Positions 1 to 6,734 of a DNA stretch of 6,734 nt are shown here, piece after piece. Within the stretch, counting starts at the first letter, position 1. Each line of letters opens with the position of its first letter. The position numbers were made by a program, and so were the translations under genes. The notes beneath the pieces are model-generated. The model saw only the letters and a list, made by a program, of their open reading frames with translations. It did not search any database and was not told where the DNA came from. The DNA comes from Gammaproteobacteria bacterium (GTDB lineage Bacteria > Pseudomonadota > Gammaproteobacteria > Chromatiales > Sedimenticolaceae): contig JAGRHB010000107.1 of assembly GCA_020445245.1 (NCBI GenBank), positions 1 through 6,734 of the forward strand, in the 5' to 3' direction.

Positions 1-1941
1 TTGGCAGTGATGATGCTGCCTCGGCAGTTCCAGGTCGCTGTTGTCGAAAACAGCGACGAGAGCCATCTGCGCCGGGCCGTATGGATGTTTCCTTTGTATT
101 TGCTGTTGATCAACATCTTCGTGATTCCGATCGCGCTGGCAGGGCAGCTGACATTTGCCGGCACGGCAGTGGACGCCGACACCTTCGTGTTGACACTGCC
201 GATTGCCCATGGCCAGGCGTTGCTTTCGTTGCTGGTGTTTATCGGCGGGCTGTCCGCGGCTACCGGCATGGTGATCGTGGAGACCATCGCGCTGTCCACC
301 ATGGTCTGCAATGACCTGGTGATGCCCGGTCTGCTGAGCCGCTGGAAACGCATCCCGCCACCGTCCGACTTCAGCCAGTTGCTGCTGCGGATCCGGCGTG
401 GAGCCATCGTGGTGATCCTGCTGCTTGGTTATCTGTACTTCCGCTTCGCCGGCGAGGCCTATGCGCTCGTGAGCATCGGATTGATCAGCTTCGCGGCAGT
501 TGCCCAGTTTGCCCCCGCGATGATTATCGGCCTTTACTGGCGCGGCGGCACACATGCCGGCGCGCTGGCGGGTCTGCTGTGTGGCTTTGGCGTCTGGCTG
601 TATACGCTGCTGCTGCCATCGTTCGCCAAGTCCGGGTGGTTACCCGCCGGGTTTCTCGAACACGGCCCCTTCGGCATCGCGCTGTTGCGTCCACAGGAGC
701 TGTTCGGGCTGAGCGGTCTGAACGAGATCACCCACTGCCTGTTCTGGAGCATGACATTCAACATCGGTGCCTATCTGTACTTTTCGATGCGTCGCCAGCC
801 GAACGTCAACGAGGCGACCCAGGCAACACTGTTCGTCGACGTGCTCAAGCACGAGCGACCTTTCGGTATCGCCCTTTGGCGTGGCAAGGCCGAGGTCCAC
901 GAACTGTCGCGTCTCGCGGAACGTTTTCTCGGCGTCGAGCGGGCGCGTTATGCATTCGCCCGGTTTGCCGAACAGCGCGAGGTCGAGAGCGTCGAGCAGT
1001 TGCCCGCGGATGCCGAGACGGTGCATTTCGCCGAGACCCTGCTGGCTGGCGCAATTGGCAGTGCTTCGTCGCGGGTGATGGTGGCCTCGGTTACCGCGGA
1101 GGAGGCGCTCGGCCTCGACGAGGTGCTGGATATCCTCGATGAGGCGTCGCAGATCCGCGCCTACAGCCGCGAGTTGGAGCAGAAGTCACAGGAACTCGAG
1201 GCCGCCACCGGCGAACTCAAGGCCGCAAACGAGCAGCTCAAGGAGATCGACCGGGTGAAGGACGACTTCATGTCGTCGGTGACCCACGAACTGCGAACGC
1301 CACTGGCCTCGATCCGTGCATTCTCCGAGATCCTGCAGGACGATCCAAAAATCGAGCTCGAACAACGCCGCCACTTTCTGGAGATCATCGTCAGCGAGAC
1401 CAAGCGCTTGTCCAGACTGGTGAATCAGGTGCTCGATCTGGCGAAGATCGAATCCGACAACGCGGATTGGCATACGGAAGATGTCGACCTCGGCGAGCTG
1501 ATACGCGAAGGCGCGGAGTCGACTGCGCAGCTGTTTGCCGAACGCGGCGCACGTGTTATCTGTGAGGTACCTGCGCAGCCGTGTGTGGTGACAGCCGACC
1601 ACGATCGCCTGATGCAGGTCCTGGTAAACCTGCTGTCCAACGCCGTCAAGTTCGCTCCCCAGGGCAGTGGGGTGGTGCGTATCGTGCTGCAGACGCATGG
1701 GCGGAACTTCAGGGTCAGTGTGATCGACAATGGCCCCGGTATCGGCATACCCGATCAGCGGCATATCTTTGAAAAGTTCCACCAGGGCAGTGGTGGCACG
1801 GAGAAACCCGTCGGCACCGGACTCGGCCTGCCAATCAGTCGCCGGATAATCGGACACCTCGGCGGGCGCATCTGGGTGGAAAGCCGGCCCGGGAAAGGTG
1901 CTACCTTTATCTTCGAGTTGCCGGTAAACGACGGTGCCTGA
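1..1941 (+). CDS. Hybrid SSS-transporter/sensor histidine kinase (CbrA/CrbS-like), 5' truncated
   Basis: Inner-membrane sensor kinase whose N-terminal module resembles a sodium:solute symporter (SLC5/SSS). The frame is open to base 1, and the first residues (MLPRQFQ, then VVEN) match the middle of such transporters, so the true start lies outside and the TTG at base 1 is not it. Visible membrane segments lie near residues 27-49, 70-105, 134-150, 153-180, 184-206 and 243-263. Residues about 276-385 fit the STAC linker domain of this family, followed by a helical coiled-coil stretch (about 388-420). The HisKA box has the phospho-acceptor His429 in THELRTP. The ATPase domain shows the N box (Asn543, Asn547), G1 DNGPGIG (576-582), an F box (IFEKFHQ) and G2 GTGLGL (605-610), so the kinase looks intact. 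There is no receiver domain at the C-terminus. It heads an operon with a receiver protein. Known relatives are CbrA (histidine/carbon control) and CrbS/MxtR (acetate switch); the ligand here cannot be read from sequence. Confidence 0.93.
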   Translation: MAVMMLPRQFQVAVVENSDESHLRRAVWMFPLYLLLINIFVIPIALAGQLTFAGTAVDADTFVLTLPIAHGQALLSLLVFIGGLSAATGMVIVETIALSTMVCNDLVMPGLLSRWKRIPPPSDFSQLLLRIRRGAIVVILLLGYLYFRFAGEAYALVSIGLISFAAVAQFAPAMIIGLYWRGGTHAGALAGLLCGFGVWLYTLLLPSFAKSGWLPAGFLEHGPFGIALLRPQELFGLSGLNEITHCLFWSMTFNIGAYLYFSMRRQPNVNEATQATLFVDVLKHERPFGIALWRGKAEVHELSRLAERFLGVERARYAFARFAEQREVESVEQLPADAETVHFAETLLAGAIGSASSRVMVASVTAEEALGLDEVLDILDEASQIRAYSRELEQKSQELEAATGELKAANEQLKEIDRVKDDFMSSVTHELRTPLASIRAFSEILQDDPKIELEQRRHFLEIIVSETKRLSRLVNQVLDLAKIESDNADWHTEDVDLGELIREGAESTAQLFAERGARVICEVPAQPCVVTADHDRLMQVLVNLLSNAVKFAPQGSGVVRIVLQTHGRNFRVSVIDNGPGIGIPDQRHIFEKFHQGSGGTEKPVGTGLGLPISRRIIGHLGGRIWVESRPGKGATFIFELPVNDGA

Positions 1942-1950
1942 GCAGTGGCC

Positions 1951-1958
1951 GGGGAGAG
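1951..1958 (+). promoter_or_regulatory. Ribosome binding site that sets the response-regulator start
   Basis: GGGGAGAG lies two bases before the ATG at 1961. It favours that ATG over the upstream in-frame GTG at 1934, which lies inside the end of the kinase gene and would add nine residues that do not look like a receiver N-terminus. Confidence 0.7.
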
Positions 1959-1960
1959 CA

Positions 1961-2359
1961 ATGACGAAAACCGTACTGATCGTGGACGACGAACCGAACA
2001 TCGTGCTGTCGGTGGCGTTTCTGATGAAACGCGAAGGACACACTGTGTTGACCGCAGGTGATGGTCAGGAAGCGCTTGAAACGCTGGCGGCGACATCCCC
2101 CGACCTGATGATTCTGGACGTGATGATGCCACGCAAGAACGGCTTCGAGGTGTGTTCCGAGGTGCGTGTCAGCGCAGACCCCCATATTGCAGGGATGCCG
2201 ATACTGATGCTGACGGCCAAGGGCAGGGAAGCCGAGATGAAGAAAGGCCTCTCGCTGGGTGCAGACGCCTATATCACCAAACCTTTTTCGACCCACGAAC
2301 TGGTTGCAAAGGTGAACGAGCTGCTCGCCCGTTCGCCCACCGCGGACGCGCAGACATGA
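1961..2359 (+). CDS. Stand-alone receiver-domain response regulator (CheY-like)
   Basis: This 132-residue protein is a single receiver domain, presumably cytosolic and phosphorylated by the kinase encoded 19 bases upstream. All key residues are present: the acidic pair Asp9/Asp10 in IVDDE, phospho-acceptor Asp53 in LDVMMP, Thr85 in LTAKG and Lys107 in TKPF. The protein ends about a dozen residues after the last helix (ELLARS), so there is no DNA-binding or enzymatic output domain. In the described CrbS/CrbR and MxtR/ErdR pairs the regulator carries a LuxR-type HTH, and CbrB is an NtrC-type activator, so this lone receiver is a different arrangement. It may act by protein-protein contact or as a phosphorelay intermediate; that is inference. 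The start is chosen from the ribosome binding site and from the family's usual start just before the first beta strand. Its stop overlaps the next start by four bases. Confidence 0.92.
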   Translation: MTKTVLIVDDEPNIVLSVAFLMKREGHTVLTAGDGQEALETLAATSPDLMILDVMMPRKNGFEVCSEVRVSADPHIAGMPILMLTAKGREAEMKKGLSLGADAYITKPFSTHELVAKVNELLARSPTADAQT

Positions 2360-3852
2360 TGCCGAGGGCGCGTGATTCCAGCCTCGCCGGACAGCCGCAT
2401 CCGGTCTCCGTATACCCGGCACTGGATGCCGCGGTCGGTGCCGGCGAGGCCCCGCTACGCCACCTCGTACGCCGCGAGCCGCTGATCGTCAGGCCCGACG
2501 CAACCCTGCGCGACAGCCTGTTTGCACTCAATCAGGCCGGCCTGCAGGCGGGGGTGGTGGCCGAAAGTTCCGAAGCACCGCTGGGCATCGTCACGCTGCA
2601 TGACATGATCGAGGCGATCACGCTGAAACAGGCACAACTGACGGATCCGACGTTTGCCTACATGACTGCCGCGCCCGCCACCCTGCCGATCGATGCCTCG
2701 GTGCATCGGGCGCGGGTGACGATGACCAGGGGGCGGCTGGACCACCTGGTGCTGCTCGAGACCGACGGTCGGCTGTACAACCTGTTGTCGCCCGGCGATC
2801 TTCCCGGATTCCGTGAAGGTGGTGCGGCGGAACTGGTCGAGACCATCAACCTGGTGGACAACGTCGACAGCATGGCACGGGCCGCACGCGCGGTACGCGA
2901 ACGTGGATTGGAGCTGTTCACGAATGGCATGGGTGTCGAGGCGTTGTGCCAGTGGATGTCCGGACTCAACGATCTGATAAGCATCCGGGTCATTGAACTG
3001 GTTGCCGATGAATACGACCTGCCGCCGGTTTCCTGGTGCTGGATGCTGTTCGGCTCCGAGGGCCGGGTCGAGCGCGTGTTTGCCGGTGACCAGGACAATG
3101 GTCTGATCTTTCTTCCTGACAACGAGTCGGACACGCAGCAGATCCGCAGCGAACTGCTGCCGTTTGCCCAGGCGGTCAATCGTGCGCTCGATCAATGCGG
3201 CTTCATGAGTTGCCCCGGCAATATCATGGCCGGAAATCCCGCGTGGTGCCTGTCGGTGGCCGAATGGCGTGCACGTTTCGGTTCCTGGATGACAACGCCG
3301 GAGCCCGAGGCGCTGTTGAATGCGACGATCTTTTTCGATTTTCGCCCCTTGTATGGCCAGGACGAACTGGTAGACAGCCTGCACCGCTGGCTACTGCCGC
3401 AGCCGGAGCAGAATCCGCGCTTTCTGCGCGCGATGACCGAACAGGCATTGGGCTGTACGCCCGCATTGGGTTGGTTCGGCAATTTCTCCTACGACGGTGG
3501 GCGCCGTTATCCGCATACGATCGATCTGAAGTCCTACGGCAGTCGCCCTTTTGTCGATGCCGCCCGCATCTGGGGGCTGCGCCATGGCGTGTGGACCACG
3601 AACACGGTGGAGCGGCTGCGCGAAGCAGGCCCACTGATGAACCGTCAGGCCTCGGATACGGCCGCTGCAGTGGAGGCTTTCGACGTCGTGCAGCGCCTGC
3701 GACTGCAGCGCCAGCTGGGTGGCGGAGACTATGATGAGATCAACCGGGTCAACCCTTCGCACCTGACGGCGCCGCAGCGCACGATGCTGAAAGAGGCGTT
3801 CCACCAGGCAAAGTTGCTGCAGCTGAGACTGCGGCAGGAATTCCTTCAATAG
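2356..3852 (+). CDS. CBS-pair / DUF294 predicted nucleotidyltransferase
   Basis: This 498-residue protein is probably cytosolic. A CBS-domain pair occupies about residues 33-150 (LGIVTLHDM closes the first CBS). A DUF294 nucleotidyltransferase-like domain follows (about 165-300), with GSEGR at 233-237 and DQDN at 245-248, the expected metal/nucleotide site of this GlnD-like fold. The DUF294 C-terminal domain (about 315-490) has FDFRPLYG (327-334) and IDLKSYG (389-395). Family members usually carry an N-terminal cyclic-nucleotide-binding domain and run past 600 residues; that domain is absent here. The ATG at 2356 overlaps the regulator stop as ATGA and has no clear ribosome binding site of its own, which suggests translational coupling. 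A second ATG follows directly at 2359. The frame is open further upstream, but that part only shadows the receiver gene. The substrate is unknown; in many proteobacteria such genes sit beside acetate permease genes. CBS domains would allow adenylate-nucleotide control. Confidence 0.9.
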   Translation: MMPRARDSSLAGQPHPVSVYPALDAAVGAGEAPLRHLVRREPLIVRPDATLRDSLFALNQAGLQAGVVAESSEAPLGIVTLHDMIEAITLKQAQLTDPTFAYMTAAPATLPIDASVHRARVTMTRGRLDHLVLLETDGRLYNLLSPGDLPGFREGGAAELVETINLVDNVDSMARAARAVRERGLELFTNGMGVEALCQWMSGLNDLISIRVIELVADEYDLPPVSWCWMLFGSEGRVERVFAGDQDNGLIFLPDNESDTQQIRSELLPFAQAVNRALDQCGFMSCPGNIMAGNPAWCLSVAEWRARFGSWMTTPEPEALLNATIFFDFRPLYGQDELVDSLHRWLLPQPEQNPRFLRAMTEQALGCTPALGWFGNFSYDGGRRYPHTIDLKSYGSRPFVDAARIWGLRHGVWTTNTVERLREAGPLMNRQASDTAAAVEAFDVVQRLRLQRQLGGGDYDEINRVNPSHLTAPQRTMLKEAFHQAKLLQLRLRQEFLQ

Positions 3853-3862
3853 GCGGGCCGGT

Positions 3863-3949
3863 TCAGAAGATGAACAGGTCGGCCGTCGCGTCGTCCATCG
3901 CGACATCGCCCAGTTCGATGACGATACTGCTGATCTCGAAAGAATCCAG
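3863..3949 (-). pseudogene. Possible C-terminal gene remnant
   Basis: Read on the minus strand, bases 3949-3863 give 28 open codons ending in TGA, with a natural-looking acidic/hydrophobic C-terminus (ELGDVAMDDATADLFIF). GC at the third position is about 23 of 28, as in the real genes here. An in-frame TGA lies immediately upstream (3950-3952) and there is no plausible start or ribosome binding site. The neighbouring frame further upstream (about 3954-4007) also reads protein-like (QMDLASVERHQV), so a single-base shift near 3950 could have broken one gene. I do not recognise the family. It could be a decayed gene once downstream of the PilJ-like gene, or chance coding-like sequence. The rest of this 217-base convergent gap shows no clear terminator. 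Confidence 0.35.
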
Positions 3950-4069
3950 TCATGACCTGGTGCCTCTCAACGCTGGCGAGATCCATCTGCAACGAGGGCG
4001 ACGCCGATGAACTTTTTGACGTGGGGCGTCACCCATCATCCCGTTCTTGAAAAATGCACCCGGAATGCC

Positions 4070-4846
4070 CTAGTGGAGTTGCGCGTAGAGCGCAGTGGTG
4101 TCGTTCATCAGGCCAAGTATCTTGTCCATCGAACGAACGACCAGCGACGGCACGCGGGCATCGTATTTTGCGCTGAAATTGCTGATGCCAAAGATCTGCC
4201 AGTTTTTCAGGACTTGCGCGAGGGATTCGTTGATCTCCGGCGTGTTGATCTTGGCTGCCTGCAGCTCCGAAAGGGCCGCTTGAAATTCCTCGACGGCCTC
4301 TTCGTACTGCTGCGCCAATCCCGCCGCGCCAAGGCCCCATGTCTCCAGTAGATAAGACTTGGCAATCCGTTGCGAGAGCATGCGCTGGCGGCCGGAGATG
4401 TTCACCAGGTGTCCGGCGACGGTGCCGGAGCGTTGCTCGAGCAGTAGCACCAGTTGGTGCGATTCGCGCAACAGCAGTTCGGCCAGATCGTTGAGTTCAC
4501 CGGCCCGATCCAGTTCGGGCGGAAAAGCGAGTTCGGGGCGCAGATCATCCCACAGCAAGCGGATCTTGCCGATCTGGGCCCGTTCGGCGTCGTTGGCCGC
4601 GAAGCCGGTGAGTTCGCTCAATTGGGTCTCGAACAATTCCGCCGCCTTGCGCAGATCAGCGTCGGCACCAATTCTCAGCTTCATTCCGGTCAGGGCATAG
4701 GACTTGAGCATATGCTGCGTCAACATGCGCTGACGGCCGGCCTTGTCGAGGGCGACGCCCATCGTAAGCCCCTCGTCCGCCACCACAGTACCGGCCAACA
4801 TCAGCATGAGCGTCAATAAGGCAGTGAATCGCTTGCACAGGGGCAT
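4070..4846 (-). CDS. Secreted protein with two tandem PilJ/NIT-like sensor domains
   Basis: This 258-residue protein starts with a signal peptide: positive Lys5/Arg6, hydrophobic core 8-21, probable cleavage after Ala23 (VVA before DEG). It is therefore probably periplasmic. The mature part holds two copies of the type IV pili methyl-accepting chemotaxis transducer N-terminal domain (the PilJ sensor domain, related to NarX/NIT helical sensors). The signature GRQRML-T/S-Q recurs at residues 38-45 and 152-159, each followed by a KSY motif, about 115 residues apart. At DNA level 4379-4395 and 4724-4740 match at 16 of 17 bases. Downstream, long amphipathic helices are predicted by eye. No second membrane segment, HAMP, MCP, kinase or GGDEF output is present, so this is a sensor module without a transmitter. 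The ATG has a good ribosome binding site (GGAGA, plus-strand 4853-4857) seven bases away. Ligand and partner are unknown; nitrate-type or pilus-related roles are only family analogies. Confidence 0.85.
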   Translation of the reverse strand: MPLCKRFTALLTLMLMLAGTVVADEGLTMGVALDKAGRQRMLTQHMLKSYALTGMKLRIGADADLRKAAELFETQLSELTGFAANDAERAQIGKIRLLWDDLRPELAFPPELDRAGELNDLAELLLRESHQLVLLLEQRSGTVAGHLVNISGRQRMLSQRIAKSYLLETWGLGAAGLAQQYEEAVEEFQAALSELQAAKINTPEINESLAQVLKNWQIFGISNFSAKYDARVPSLVVRSMDKILGLMNDTTALYAQLH

Positions 4847-4993
4847 CGGTGGTCTCCAAGGCAGACTGTCGTCCAGGAAAAGGTCCGGCGGAGAGGCGCC
4901 GGGCAGCGCTGCGTGTCCCGGGCATGTTCGGCAGACAACACCGAAACTTTAATCCCGATCAGCTGGCACCGTGGGGAGGTTGTGGAGGCAGGC

Positions 4994-5002
<9 letters not shown>
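4847..5002. other. Non-coding spacer between dapE and the PilJ-like gene
   Basis: These 156 bases separate the dapE stop from the PilJ-like start on the minus strand. They must carry the PilJ-like leader and any separate promoter, but no convincing -35/-10 pair is visible. The only AT-rich spot is around 4944-4953 (aaactttaat). A 10-base perfect palindrome, GCAGCGCTGC, lies at 4903-4912; its role, if any, is unknown. Confidence 0.4.
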
Positions 5003-6151
<1,149 letters not shown>

Positions 6152-6499
6152 TCATTCGTCGAATATCTCGGCATATTGCTCGGGCTTGAAACCGACATGG
6201 CGGGCCTTGCCGGTGTCGAGCACCGGTCGCCTGATGATGCTCGGTGTCGCGAGCATCAGCGCAATCGCGGAGCTTTCGTCCATGTTGTCGCGTACCTCGG
6301 CGGCGACCTTGCGCCACATCATGCCGCGCGTGTTCAGCAGGGCCTGCCAGCCGAGTTCCCTGACCCAGCGGCGCAGCATCTTTTCGTCGATACCCGACTT
6401 CTTGTAGTCGTGGAACTCATAATCGACTTTGTGCTCGGTGAGCCAGGTGCGGGCCTTCTTCATGGTGTCGCAGTTCGCAATCCCGTACAGCCTCGTCAC
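6152..6499 (-). CDS. yffB: ArsC-family reductase-like protein YffB
   Basis: A 115-residue thioredoxin-fold protein of the ArsC/Spx family, YffB subgroup. It opens with LYGIANCDTMKKA, with the active-site-position Cys10 as the only cysteine. The cis-proline region reads IIRRPVLD (88-95), with Arg90, Arg91 and Pro92, and the C-terminus GFKPEQYAEIF is typical. Classical arsenate reductases use further cysteines or glutathione/glutaredoxin; the true substrate of YffB proteins is not established, though glutathione-dependent thiol reduction has been suggested from structure. It lies between dapD and dapE, and in E. coli yffB also sits next to dapE, so the linkage is conserved but a role in DAP synthesis is unproven. 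The start is GTG at 6499-6497, supported by a strong GGAGA six bases before it and by the family N-terminus. Confidence 0.93.
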   Translation of the reverse strand: MTRLYGIANCDTMKKARTWLTEHKVDYEFHDYKKSGIDEKMLRRWVRELGWQALLNTRGMMWRKVAAEVRDNMDESSAIALMLATPSIIRRPVLDTGKARHVGFKPEQYAEIFDE

Positions 6500-6504
6500 G
6501 TCGT

Positions 6505-6509
6505 TCTCC
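6505..6509 (-). promoter_or_regulatory. Ribosome binding site for yffB (GTG start)
   Basis: GGAGA on the minus strand, five to six bases before the GTG at 6499. It decides the non-ATG start, since the next ATG (codon 13) would remove the Cys10 motif. Confidence 0.75.
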
Positions 6510-6515
6510 AGGTAG

Positions 6516-6540
6516 GCGGGACAGCGTTGGTCTGCCCCGC
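6516..6540 (-). other. Strong intercistronic hairpin before yffB
   Basis: On the minus strand GCGGGGCAG and CTGTCCCGC pair over nine positions (one G-U wobble in RNA) around a seven-base loop ACCAACG. The stem ends six bases before the yffB ribosome binding site. No T-run follows, so it is not a standard terminator. It may be an RNA processing or stability element, or a modulator of yffB/dapE translation; function is inferred. Confidence 0.5.
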
Positions 6541-6578
6541 GAGTCTCGCGTCCGGATGGACGAACCCGGTGCTCACCG
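6538..6578 (-). other. Three further short hairpins in the dapD-yffB gap
   Basis: Short inverted repeats follow each other: cgcga-gtc-tcgcg at 6538-6550, cgtcc-ggat-ggacg at 6549-6562, and cggt-gctc-accg at 6567-6578. The first shares three bases with the stem at 6516-6540 and two with the second, so some of these folds exclude each other. Short stems arise easily in GC-rich DNA, so individual significance is low. Confidence 0.35.
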
Positions 6579-6582
6579 ATGC

Positions 6583-6734
6583 TCAGATGTCGCGTAGCAG
6601 GGCGTTGATACCGACCTTCGAGCGGGTCTTCTCGTCTACGCGCTTGACGATGACCGCACAGTACAGGCTGTACTTGCCGTCTTTCGACGGCAGGTTGCCC
6701 GATACGACCACCGAGCCGGCCGGTATGCGGCCAT
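6583..6734 (-). CDS. dapD: Tetrahydrodipicolinate N-succinyltransferase DapD, C-terminal end only
   Basis: The last 49 codons plus TGA (6585-6583) of DapD, which transfers succinyl from succinyl-CoA to tetrahydrodipicolinate, the step that creates the chain later desuccinylated by DapE. The visible part reads [19 protein letters not shown], then [19 protein letters not shown], then GINALLRDI. This is the end of the left-handed beta-helix and the C-terminal tail characteristic of DapD in proteobacteria. The N-terminal domain and most hexapeptide repeats lie beyond the window edge. It is the upstream member of the dapD-yffB-dapE run, 83 bases before yffB. Confidence 0.95.
   Translation of the reverse strand, partial: GRIPAGSVVVSGNLPSKDGKYSLYCAVIVKRVDEKTRSKVGINALLRDI

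Noticed and set aside
1..3. TTG at base 1 as the start of the kinase gene
   Set aside because: The frame is open to the window edge and the first residues match the interior of an SSS transporter, so the gene continues upstream.
1934..1960. GTG at 1934 as the response-regulator start
   Set aside because: It overlaps the kinase gene, has no good ribosome binding site, and adds residues absent from receiver domains; ATG 1961 has GGGGAGAG just before it.
1186..2043. 285-codon open frame on the minus strand opposite the kinase
   Set aside because: It is antisense to clear HisKA/ATPase motifs, with a composition typical of a shadow frame in GC-rich DNA and no recognisable domain.
2455..3384. 309-codon open frame on the minus strand opposite the DUF294 gene
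   Set aside because: It lies fully inside a conserved gene on the other strand, rich in His/Gln/Arg as expected for a shadow frame.
4018..4030. GACG-TGGGG-CGTC hairpin as a terminator for the converging genes
   Set aside because: The stem is only four pairs. The T-run precedes it on the plus strand, and on the minus strand it is followed by A, not T.
4930..4960. Sigma-70 promoter for the PilJ-like gene near the AT-rich spot
   Set aside because: A TAAAGT-like -10 can be drawn, but no acceptable -35 lies at the right distance.
4968..4990. Sigma-54 site beginning TGGCAC on the plus strand
   Set aside because: The required GC at the -12 position is missing at the correct spacing and no plus-strand gene follows.

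Overview
The window is GC-rich chromosomal DNA with tightly packed genes and strong third-position G/C. It most likely comes from a gammaproteobacterium. The clue is the order dapD, yffB-type ArsC-family gene, dapE on one strand: in E. coli yffB also sits beside dapE, and the encoded proteins fit the succinylase lysine/diaminopimelate branch. The genus cannot be fixed from the sequence; a Chromatiales-like or Pseudomonas-related lineage would fit, but that is inference.

Left half, plus strand (1-3852): a compact signalling operon. First is the C-terminal two thirds of a sensor histidine kinase fused to a sodium:solute symporter (SSS) module, the CbrA/CrbS/MxtR architecture, cut by the window edge. 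A 19-base gap with a clear ribosome binding site leads to a stand-alone receiver-domain response regulator. Its stop codon overlaps (ATGA) the start of a CBS-pair/DUF294 predicted nucleotidyltransferase. In relatives, SSS-type kinases and DUF294 proteins occur around acetate uptake (actP/acs) genes, so nutrient sensing, perhaps of a short carboxylate or amino acid, is a reasonable guess. The regulator has no DNA-binding domain, so the output is unknown.

Middle (3853-5002): the two strands converge. About 217 bases separate the DUF294 gene from a minus-strand gene for a secreted protein with two tandem PilJ/NIT-like sensor repeats. This gap holds a short, coding-looking, stop-interrupted fragment on the minus strand that may be the C-terminal remnant of a lost gene. 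A further 156 bases without a gene lie upstream of the PilJ-like gene; no convincing promoter was recognised there.

Right half, minus strand (5003-6734): dapD (only its last 49 codons are inside the window), a yffB-type ArsC-family reductase gene and dapE, probably co-transcribed in that order. DapD and DapE carry out the succinylation and desuccinylation steps of meso-diaminopimelate/lysine synthesis. The 83-base dapD-yffB gap is unusually dense in potential RNA hairpins.

Most of the window is ordinary core metabolism. The parts worth a second look are the sensor kinase / lone receiver / DUF294 operon, the secreted double-PilJ protein, the gene remnant, and the hairpin cluster.
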